7,345 bases of DNA from Pseudobutyrivibrio sp. (GTDB lineage: Bacteria; Bacillota_A; Clostridia; Lachnospirales; Lachnospiraceae), in contig JAILNO010000027.1 in assembly GCA_024691465.1 (NCBI GenBank), positions 1-7,345 of the forward strand, in the 5' to 3' direction. This document shows positions 1 to 4,497 of this stretch, one piece after another; within the stretch, counting starts at the first letter, position 1; each line of letters opens with the position of its first letter. Both the position numbers and the translations under genes were made by a program. The notes under the pieces were generated by a model. The model was not told the DNA's origin. It made no database searches and saw nothing but the letters and a program-made list of their open reading frames with translations.

Positions 1-109
1 TAGCCTGGGAACCATCGGACTCGATTACCTTAGTGTCGGAGCCGCCGCAAGCCACCATAGACAGTGCCATGCAAGCCACCATGCCAAGCATTATTAATTT
101 ATTCTTCAT
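1..109 (-). CDS. Lipoprotein, N-terminal fragment (cut by window edge)
   Basis: Only the first 36 codons are present; the gene continues past position 1. The peptide starts MKNKLIMLGM, then a hydrophobic stretch, then SMVAC-GGSD. This is a type II (lipoprotein) signal peptide with the probable lipidated cysteine at residue 21, followed by the usual flexible Gly/Ser. Met at -3 of the lipobox is less common than Leu but tolerated. The ATG at 107-109 is supported by AGGAGG (118-123 on the minus strand) eight bases upstream. An ATG five bases further upstream is followed at once by TAA and is not used. The gene lies 67 bp downstream of the transglutaminase-like gene on the same strand, so co-transcription is likely. 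The product should be anchored on the outer face of the membrane. Its function cannot be stated because the mature domain lies outside the window. Confidence 0.85.
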   Translation of the reverse strand, partial: MKNKLIMLGMVACMALSMVACGGSDTKVIESDGSQA

Positions 110-117
110 TACATAAT

Positions 118-123
118 CCTCCT
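118..123 (-). promoter_or_regulatory. Shine-Dalgarno of the lipoprotein gene
   Basis: The minus strand reads AGGAGG, eight bases before the ATG at 107-109. It fixes that start codon and rejects the out-of-frame ATG-TAA at 112-114. Confidence 0.75.
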
Positions 124-176
124 GGATAATATATTAACTTACCATGTAAGTCTTTAGCGAAAAAGTTACGAATAAT

Positions 177-1415
177 CTACTGTATCTCAGGATACTTGCT
201 AGGGTCGTAATTGTGAGTGTTGTTGTGAGCATTAGAGTACTCCCACAGGTCCGCATCGTGCCAGTAGAAAATCAATGTGCCATCCAACTGCAGGTTAGGA
301 TCGAAGTGATACCAACCCTCACCTATATCGATGAGTAGCCAGTAGTGGCCGCGGAAATCGCGAATTTTCTCGATCTCCATATTCTTGATGCCCAGTCTGT
401 TCAGTAGCACCTCAGCGGTCTTCTGTTTGACGGTGCAATCACCCACGCGAGAGTGCAAGCCCTTGTAGGCTGCGGACAGCAGGTCGTCGATACCAGCAGA
501 CTCGGAATAACTGATATTATATACCACCCAATCGAATACTGCACGGGCCTGTTCCTTAGGAGTCATGTCCTCGGTGATGATCTCTGCCAGGACCTCATCG
601 GCCATGGCGTATACAGTCTCCTCGGTGGCCTCGGTAATCTTGGCCGAAACTATCTTGATAGTGGTGGTCTCCCTGGTCTCATTGCCAGCGGCATCGGTGG
701 CGATGTAGGTTACATCGTAGGTGCCACGCTTGTCAGAATTGACCTCAGTGGTGTCCACCTCAAGAGTAGGATTAGGGTCGTAGTCATCAGTGACCTCGAT
801 GTTCTTCTTGTAAGAGATGGGCTCGCCCTGGGCTACCTCAAGTGGCTCCACACCAGTGATTACAGGGGGCGTGTTGTCCACCGTTACAGTGCAAGGCACT
901 GTGGATTCGGTGCTATTGCCGTAGGCATCGGTGACCACGATAGTCACATCGAAGCTGCCCTCGGTGGTGAAGTCGTAGGCTTCCTTATAATCGATGGTGC
1001 AGGTGCTGCAATCTATGACTGACTCCACCAGATCCGCCGCCGTAGGTGCTGGAACCGATGGGAATATATCGATGGTATCGGCTGTCAGTGTCACCACAGG
1101 TGCCGTGGTGTCCTGCACATGGAGAGTGGAGGTGGCTGACTGCTCACCCCTTAAGTCATCGTCCCACACAATCGTGAGTTCATAGTCCCCAGGCACATTA
1201 GGGTCGAAGACCGTATCTTCGGAAAAATGCGCGCTGGCCTCAGGCTGCTTCAGGAACTCGCTGACATCACAAGCAGAGGTGCCAGCCTCCACATATACCT
1301 CAGAGTACACTAGGTCCGACTGCCCGTAATTATATAAGTAAAAAGTTACGCCGCCCGCTATGGCTGTGGCGCCCACAATTATAGGTAATATAACCTTTAA
1401 TTTCCTGTGTTTCAT
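177..1415 (-). CDS. Membrane-anchored Ig-like repeat protein with transglutaminase-like domain
   Basis: A 412-residue protein from the chosen start. Residues 1-7 are basic and about 8-28 form one hydrophobic segment, a membrane anchor or uncleaved signal, so the rest should lie outside the cell. About residues 38-100, 103-180 and 182-256 are beta-rich modules ending in phrases such as VTDAYGNST and IATDAAGNET, typical of bacterial Ig-like/DUF5011-type repeats. About residues 265-390 form a transglutaminase-like (papain-fold) domain with visible triad candidates Cys327 (GDC), His357 (GHYW) and Asp372 (FDP), in the order and spacing of that superfamily. The family includes peptidases, transglutaminases and amidases of the envelope; the actual reaction cannot be told. 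A possible start five codons upstream (1428-1430) lacks a ribosome site, while Met at 1413-1415 has GAAGG eight bases ahead. The next upstream gene, a papain/C39-like protein, ends 74 bp before it. The coding DNA is visibly richer in GC than that neighbour (34/60 at 901-960 against 19/60 at 1501-1560). Confidence 0.85.
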   Translation of the reverse strand: MKHRKLKVILPIIVGATAIAGGVTFYLYNYGQSDLVYSEVYVEAGTSACDVSEFLKQPEASAHFSEDTVFDPNVPGDYELTIVWDDDLRGEQSATSTLHVQDTTAPVVTLTADTIDIFPSVPAPTAADLVESVIDCSTCTIDYKEAYDFTTEGSFDVTIVVTDAYGNSTESTVPCTVTVDNTPPVITGVEPLEVAQGEPISYKKNIEVTDDYDPNPTLEVDTTEVNSDKRGTYDVTYIATDAAGNETRETTTIKIVSAKITEATEETVYAMADEVLAEIITEDMTPKEQARAVFDWVVYNISYSESAGIDDLLSAAYKGLHSRVGDCTVKQKTAEVLLNRLGIKNMEIEKIRDFRGHYWLLIDIGEGWYHFDPNLQLDGTLIFYWHDADLWEYSNAHNNTHNYDPSKYPEIQ

Positions 1416-1423
1416 ACTATATA

Positions 1424-1428
1424 CCTTC
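1424..1428 (-). promoter_or_regulatory. Shine-Dalgarno deciding the start of the transglutaminase-like gene
   Basis: GAAGG on the minus strand lies eight bases upstream of the ATG at 1413-1415 and overlaps the alternative upstream ATG at 1428-1430. That upstream ATG has no purine-rich element ahead of it. The shorter protein (412 instead of 417 residues) is therefore preferred. Confidence 0.6.
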
Positions 1429-1489
1429 ATTAAATCTAACTGTTTTTAAGTATATCCCTTTTTTAATGAAAAACATAGAGAATTAATTG

Positions 1490-2203
1490 TTAATTACGGG
1501 TGAGAATTACAATATTTGATGCATATTTGGCAATAAGCGAATCACCGATGAAATCAAGATACTCTCTGTAATCCACATAGTACTTCCTGCCCCATGATGA
1601 CACTTCAATCATAATATCGTTTTTACGTATCTGATCAGTGTACTTCCTATACTCAGGGGAAAAAGTTACGCCTACCGCATTGACGTAGTGACTATTGACG
1701 GTGGTGGCTGCCTTGTACTGGCCGGTAGCCTCATACAGAGTGTATAGAGTCAGCTCCTTGCCCATGGAATAGAGACCCCATACTACAGGCAAGTCTTGAT
1801 CTAGCTGCTTCGTAACTTTCTCGATGAAATGCTTGTGTCCGTGGATACCGTTCCATCTGGCGCGTACTTCATTATTCGTAGCTTTTTTAATATAGGAACA
1901 TATCTGGCGTGGAAGGATACCTACGCTTAAGTGAGCCCTGAAAAACTCGTGCATGAATATCTTAGATGATGGGAAAAAGTGTATGAAATCCGAAATGAGA
2001 TTCGTATATGCGAAGTGGGATATGTGGGTCTGGTTAGATATGTACAGGGCGGCATCCACAGCGGATATAAGGCCGCAGCCCTGATGGCTCACATTGTGCC
2101 AAGGATTGCCGCTGAACCAGCTCTGATTGCCACCGAAACTGGTGGTACGATTGTCCTCATTGTATATGGCTACATAATCCCTCTTAAGACTAATATTCTC
2201 CAT
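1490..2203 (-). CDS. Papain/C39-like cysteine-peptidase-fold protein, no signal peptide
   Basis: A 237-residue protein from the ATG at 2201-2203, which has an AGGGGGAG ribosome site five bases upstream. An in-frame ATG twelve codons earlier (2237-2239) lies in the promoter and is rejected. Visible motifs suggest a papain/C39-like fold. QGCGLISAVDAALY around Cys43 looks like a nucleophile at the start of a helix. LPVVWGLYS (about 138-146) resembles the core strand, SHYVNAVGV places His172 at the start of the next strand, and VSSWGRKYYVDY (201-212) resembles the papain SWG region. The third catalytic position appears to be Ser202 rather than the usual Asn/Asp, and residue 37, six before the Cys, is Asn rather than the oxyanion Gln, so activity is uncertain. 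There is no signal peptide, membrane segment or double-glycine transporter leader, so it is probably cytoplasmic. It is the first gene of a possible three-gene minus-strand unit whose second gene also has a papain-fold domain. The family call is from motifs only. Confidence 0.7.
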   Translation of the reverse strand: MENISLKRDYVAIYNEDNRTTSFGGNQSWFSGNPWHNVSHQGCGLISAVDAALYISNQTHISHFAYTNLISDFIHFFPSSKIFMHEFFRAHLSVGILPRQICSYIKKATNNEVRARWNGIHGHKHFIEKVTKQLDQDLPVVWGLYSMGKELTLYTLYEATGQYKAATTVNSHYVNAVGVTFSPEYRKYTDQIRKNDIMIEVSSWGRKYYVDYREYLDFIGDSLIAKYASNIVILTRN

Positions 2204-2208
2204 AATAA

Positions 2209-2216
2209 CTCCCCCT
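2209..2216 (-). promoter_or_regulatory. Shine-Dalgarno deciding the start of the papain/C39-like gene
   Basis: The minus strand reads AGGGGGAG five bases before the ATG at 2201-2203. This supports the internal Met over the first in-frame ATG at 2237-2239. Confidence 0.65.
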
Positions 2217-2229
2217 AACTCATACTTAG

Positions 2230-2258
2230 ATTCTATCAAATTATGAAAGTGTAGACAA
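2230..2258 (-). promoter_or_regulatory. Sigma-A-type promoter for the leftward genes
   Basis: On the minus strand there is TTGTCT (2253-2258) as a -35 and TAGAAT (2230-2235) as a -10, separated by exactly 17 bases. Each differs from consensus at one or two positions. The predicted transcript start near 2223 gives a leader of about 20 bases with the ribosome site inside it. No equally good promoter is visible in the 74-bp gap at 1416-1489, so this one may drive all the leftward genes. Confidence 0.5.
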
Positions 2259-2271
2259 TCACCTGGGTATA

Positions 2272-2286
2272 ATTCCTGAATGGAAT
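2272..2286. repeat. Dyad ATTCC-N5-GGAAT in the divergent promoter region
   Basis: Perfect 5-bp arms at 2272-2276 and 2282-2286. The right arm is part of TGGAATA (2281-2287), which recurs at 2343-2349 and inverted at 2358-2364. It lies upstream of the rightward promoter and about 50 bases upstream of the leftward start, a plausible place for a regulator to bind. Confidence 0.35.
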
Positions 2287-2327
2287 ATCAGGTAGAATTA
2301 TTTTGAATAAGTATATGGGAAATATCT

Positions 2328-2336
2328 TGATATAAT
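2328..2336 (+). promoter_or_regulatory. Extended -10 promoter for the membrane-protein pair
   Basis: TGATATAAT is an extended -10 (TGn followed by a perfect TATAAT at 2331-2336). No good -35 lies 16-18 bases upstream; TTGAAT at 2303-2308 is too far at 22 bases. An extended -10 can work without a strong -35. The predicted start is near 2343, about 57 bases before the ATG at 2400. Confidence 0.5.
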
Positions 2337-2342
2337 AGCAAG

Positions 2343-2364
2343 TGGAATAATTATAGGTATTCCA
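2343..2364 (+). repeat. Inverted repeat TGGAATA-N8-TATTCCA at the predicted transcript start
   Basis: Perfect 7-bp arms at 2343-2349 and 2358-2364 around an 8-base loop. It begins about where the transcript from the TATAAT at 2331-2336 should start. It could be an operator overlapping the start site, or a stem-loop at the very 5' end of the mRNA, of the type known to slow 5'-end-dependent decay. Confidence 0.45.
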
Positions 2365-2399
2365 AACTGAGATATAAACATGCAAGAGGAGGAGAAAAT

Positions 2400-2780
2400 A
2401 TGGCTTGTTTTACAGTTCCAGCTGGAGAAGCTATAGTTACAACTATAGTTAATAAGACAATGGAAAAGAAGGGTGTGGAGGCTAAGGAAAATGACGATCC
2501 TACCAAGATTCCTTTCACCAGGAAGCTTAAGTGGCTAACCAATCTATTATGGGGTGGCTCATTATTGCTGGCATATGAGCACGTATGGCATGGTGAGGTA
2601 CAACCATTCTTCCCATTCCTGACAGCTATGTCTGACCCAGCTGACACAGCAGAGATGCTCCACGAGATCGCTACAGTAGGCGTATCTATGGCAGTGCTCA
2701 TCACAGCTATCTGGGTGGCTATGTGTGTGACAGCAGATATGATTGTTAAGCGTCCAGGCGCACTTAAGAAGACAGTATAG
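2400..2780 (+). CDS. Small membrane protein of unknown function (first of a pair)
   Basis: A 126-residue protein; the start has AGGAGG (2387-2392) seven bases upstream. I recognise no named function. Residues 5-18 are a short hydrophobic/amphipathic stretch, 19-43 a charged linker, about 44-62 a first membrane span (contains WGGSL at 51-55), 63-87 a loop with HVWHGE, PFFPFLTAM and two acidic residues before a His, and about 88-114 a second span. The tail carries RPG-LKKT. His61, His64, Glu66 and His88 cluster near the membrane face and could bind a metal or heme, but this is speculation. It is followed after 9 bp by a second small membrane protein sharing the same order of short motifs (TTI, WG-SL, W, LK-T), so the two probably form one complex. 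It has its own promoter, diverges from the papain/C39-like gene and converges on the PucR-type regulator gene. Confidence 0.85.
   Translation: MACFTVPAGEAIVTTIVNKTMEKKGVEAKENDDPTKIPFTRKLKWLTNLLWGGSLLLAYEHVWHGEVQPFFPFLTAMSDPADTAEMLHEIATVGVSMAVLITAIWVAMCVTADMIVKRPGALKKTV
2431..2448 (+). repeat. Inverted repeat CTATAGTT-AC-AACTATAG inside the first membrane gene
   Basis: Perfect 8-bp arms separated by two bases, covering codons 11-17. The two-base gap is too tight for a good hairpin, so any role would be as a DNA site. It may be chance from the coding of AIVTTIV. Confidence 0.35.
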
Positions 2781-2789
2781 GAGAAAGAT

Positions 2790-3101
2790 ATGACATTATT
2801 AATCACAGTAATCGCTGCAGTAATCACAACAATCCTGTGGTACAACCGCAAGAATAACGAAATGCAGTTACACGTACTTATGTATATGTTCTGGGGTGCA
2901 TCCCTCATGTGGCTTGTAGATGCAATCTTCGAGTACGCAGAGCTTAGAGCTGAGTATTTCACCCCAGCTTTAGAAGATATGATTAACGATACATTCTTAG
3001 GATTATCGGTAATCGCTTTTGCTCTAGTAGTATGGACCGTGGTTATACTAATCAAGGATCCAAAGGGAGTGCTGAAGAATACACTTTCAAAGGCTGAGTA
3101 A
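2790..3101 (+). CDS. Small membrane protein of unknown function (second of a pair)
   Basis: A 103-residue protein with three hydrophobic segments: about 1-17, 27-47 (contains FWGASL at 34-39) and 66-88, then a short charged tail KDPKGVLKNTL. The loop EYAELRAEYFTPALEDM between the last two spans is acidic. I know no function for it. Its ribosome site AGGAG (2779-2783) overlaps the stop codon of the preceding gene with a 9-bp gap, so translation of the two is probably coupled. Short motifs occur in the same order as in the preceding protein, suggesting ancient duplication and a hetero-oligomer. The stop codon ends at 3101 and the convergent regulator gene ends at 3102, so there is no spacer for a terminator of its own. 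Confidence 0.85.
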   Translation: MTLLITVIAAVITTILWYNRKNNEMQLHVLMYMFWGASLMWLVDAIFEYAELRAEYFTPALEDMINDTFLGLSVIAFALVVWTVVILIKDPKGVLKNTLSKAE

Positions 3102-4337
3102 TTAATATAGGTTGAGCAGCTGGTTGATCTTGAGTGATAGGCCTAAGGTGAACTTGGTCTCGAAGCTCTCGAAATCAAGATCTGTCAGTTCCTGAATCTT
3201 ATCTAGGCGATACTTTAGAGTATTGCGGTGGAGGAACAGGGCCTCGGCAGTCTGCTTGGCATTATAATCTAATAATATGTACTGCTTAAGAGTCTCAAGT
3301 AAATGAGACTCTTTTTTGATGTCATATTCATTGAGAATCTCGAAGGCAGGACTAATGCTGTCCTCTAACAGCCTGCGGTCGGAACAGGACATGAGCAGAT
3401 CGTAGGTCTTGTAGTCAGAGTAGAGGCAGAGCGTCTCCTTTTTCCTGGTGATGTGTGACAGGTGGCAGGCTCTGGCTGCGTTCTGGAACATCTTAGGCAG
3501 GTCAGTGATATCGGTGAACTCCTGGCTGATGCCTATCTCAGTCACGTGGCAGACCATGTCGGAATCGGATGAGGCCTGTGTAATCAGCGGCAGGAATGCG
3601 CTGTCGAAGAGGGCCACCACGAAATTGCCGTATATGAACACGTGGCTGTCGGCGATGGTTGAGTGGATGGCGGACTTGATGAAGGCCTGCAGGTGCGGAG
3701 AGGCAGTGTCAGGTACGAATATGGCCAGCTGCATATGCTTAGGCAGAGTGATGCCTGAGGCGTACAGGCGCTGCTTGGTGTGGTCAGGATCCTCCCCAGA
3801 TAGCATGCTGATCAGGATATTGGCGGTTACATCCACGAAGAATGTGTGGAAATTAGGCTCCTGCTTGAGGAAATCCACCATGAGCTCACTGATACGAGGC
3901 AGGTACTTGTAGTGAAAATCTACGAGTCCCTTTTCATTATCTAAGAGCACCAGGTATCCGATGTGCTGGTGGTCGCAGATGAGCTTGGCGGCCAGCTTCT
4001 TCTCGTTAGATGCGTCACAGGTCACCTCGAAGGGCGTGCTGTCTACAGGCAACATGTTGGATGGAAGGAGCCTGTTGATGGCTGAGATGAAGTCACGGGA
4101 GCAGTGCCCCCTATTAATATTAGTAGTCCAGATAGGATCGGTTACAGGGATTGTGGTGGAAAAGGCGACGACCTTGAAACTTAAATCCGTAATTACGATA
4201 GACCTATCCAGGAACTCAGCCGCCTTATTGACAGCAGTCTCCAGAGACTCGTGCTGAATCAGTAGATATAGCAGCTGACTGAAATTAATCTCATACTGCT
4301 GTTCCTTGAGTTGATTCTTCATTTCCAGAATATCCAT
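3102..4337 (-). CDS. PucR/CdaR-family transcriptional regulator
   Basis: A 411-residue protein; ATG at 4335-4337 with AGGAG (4344-4348) six bases upstream. The C-terminus holds the signature PucR-type helix-turn-helix: YNAKQTAEALFLHRNTLKYR from residue 358, continuing LDKIQELT, with flanking helices to about 405. Residues about 32-158 (phrases such as RSIVITDLSFKVVAFS and HIGYLVLLD) look like a GAF/PAS-like ligand-sensing region. The middle, about 165-335, matches the position of the divergent cyclase-like domain usual in this family. Such regulators normally respond to a small metabolite and activate adjacent catabolic genes. Here the gene diverges from the ene-reductase/SDR operon across 160 bp containing repeated TTGTGC elements, so control of that operon and of itself is likely. 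The ligand is unknown. The tail-to-tail junction with the small membrane gene has zero bases between stop codons. Confidence 0.85.
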   Translation of the reverse strand: MDILEMKNQLKEQQYEINFSQLLYLLIQHESLETAVNKAAEFLDRSIVITDLSFKVVAFSTTIPVTDPIWTTNINRGHCSRDFISAINRLLPSNMLPVDSTPFEVTCDASNEKKLAAKLICDHQHIGYLVLLDNEKGLVDFHYKYLPRISELMVDFLKQEPNFHTFFVDVTANILISMLSGEDPDHTKQRLYASGITLPKHMQLAIFVPDTASPHLQAFIKSAIHSTIADSHVFIYGNFVVALFDSAFLPLITQASSDSDMVCHVTEIGISQEFTDITDLPKMFQNAARACHLSHITRKKETLCLYSDYKTYDLLMSCSDRRLLEDSISPAFEILNEYDIKKESHLLETLKQYILLDYNAKQTAEALFLHRNTLKYRLDKIQELTDLDFESFETKFTLGLSLKINQLLNLY

Positions 4338-4353
4338 AGCTAACTCCTAAAGT

Positions 4354-4399
4354 ATTGTGCACGAAGCACAAGTAATTTCATAAAAGATTGTGCAGCGAA
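4354..4399. promoter_or_regulatory. Repeated TTGTGC operator candidate in the divergent region
   Basis: TTGTGC occurs at 4355-4360, inverted as GCACAA at 4366-4371 (perfect 6-bp arms, 5-base spacer), and again direct at 4388-4393. The two direct copies are longer, ATTGTGCACGAA (4354-4365) and ATTGTGCAGCGAA (4387-4399), and start 33 bases apart, close to three helical turns. They lie in the leader of the regulator gene and just upstream of the possible rightward promoter, where an activator would sit. The binding protein is inferred to be the adjacent PucR-type regulator; this is not shown by the sequence. Confidence 0.5.
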
Positions 4400-4423
4400 T
4401 ATGTAGGTTCATATACACTCACT

Positions 4424-4432
4424 TGTTAAAAT
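4424..4432 (+). promoter_or_regulatory. Possible promoter -10 for the ene-reductase operon
   Basis: TGTTAAAAT is an extended -10 (TG at 4424-4425, TAAAAT at 4427-4432). The hexamer 17 bases upstream, TAGGTT (4404-4409), is a poor -35, which fits a promoter needing an activator. The overlapping TATTAT (4432-4437) is an alternative. The leader would be about 60 bases. Confidence 0.35.
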
Positions 4433-4462
4433 ATTATCACAGTACTATTGATATTGCATCAA
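4433..4462 (-). promoter_or_regulatory. Possible promoter of the PucR-type regulator gene
   Basis: The minus strand shows TTGATG (4457-4462) and GATAAT (4433-4438) with an 18-base spacer. It would overlap the candidate rightward -10 back to back and give a leader of about 90 bases that contains all the TTGTGC elements. Confidence 0.35.
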
Positions 4463-4466
4463 ATAG
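4445..4466. repeat. Imperfect inverted repeat CTATTGAT-ATTGC-ATCAAATAG
   Basis: The inner 5-bp arms TTGAT (4448-4452) and ATCAA (4458-4462) are perfect. With one bulged A the dyad extends to 8-bp arms, CTATTGAT (4445-4452) against ATCAAATAG (4458-4466). It overlaps the -35 and spacer of the possible regulator promoter and lies downstream of the possible rightward -10, so a bound protein could block both. Confidence 0.4.
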
Positions 4467-4497
4467 TTGAAAAAGCAAGTAAAAGGAGAGTTTAAAA

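Noticed and set aside
137..151. ACTTAC-CAT-GTAAGT inverted repeat between the transglutaminase-like and lipoprotein genes
   Set aside because: The arms are 6 bp with a three-base centre and no T-run follows, so it is not a terminator. It is too short to claim as an operator without conservation data.
453..1022. A 189-codon open frame on the plus strand inside the transglutaminase-like gene
   Set aside because: It is antisense to a clearly coding Ig-like/transglutaminase-like gene with recognisable motifs, and its own translation has no coherent domain.
1481..1495. AATTAA-TTG-TTAATT inverted repeat at the end of the papain/C39-like gene as a terminator
   Set aside because: The stem is entirely A/T, has a three-base loop and is not followed by a clean T-run on the minus strand, so it would be a very weak hairpin.
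2252..2273. TAGACA and TATAAT as a second rightward promoter
   Set aside because: The spacing is only 10 bases, too short for a sigma-A promoter, and a better extended -10 exists at 2328-2336.
2351..3055. A 234-codon open frame on the minus strand across both small membrane genes
   Set aside because: It is antisense to two genes that each have a strong ribosome site and membrane-protein structure. Its translation is a Ser/Thr/Ile-rich string without domain features, and no convincing ribosome site was noted.
3448..4257. Two plus-strand open frames (3448-3912 and 3961-4257) inside the regulator gene
   Set aside because: They are shadows of the PucR-type regulator, which has a full domain structure and helix-turn-helix. 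No ribosome sites or recognisable products were seen.
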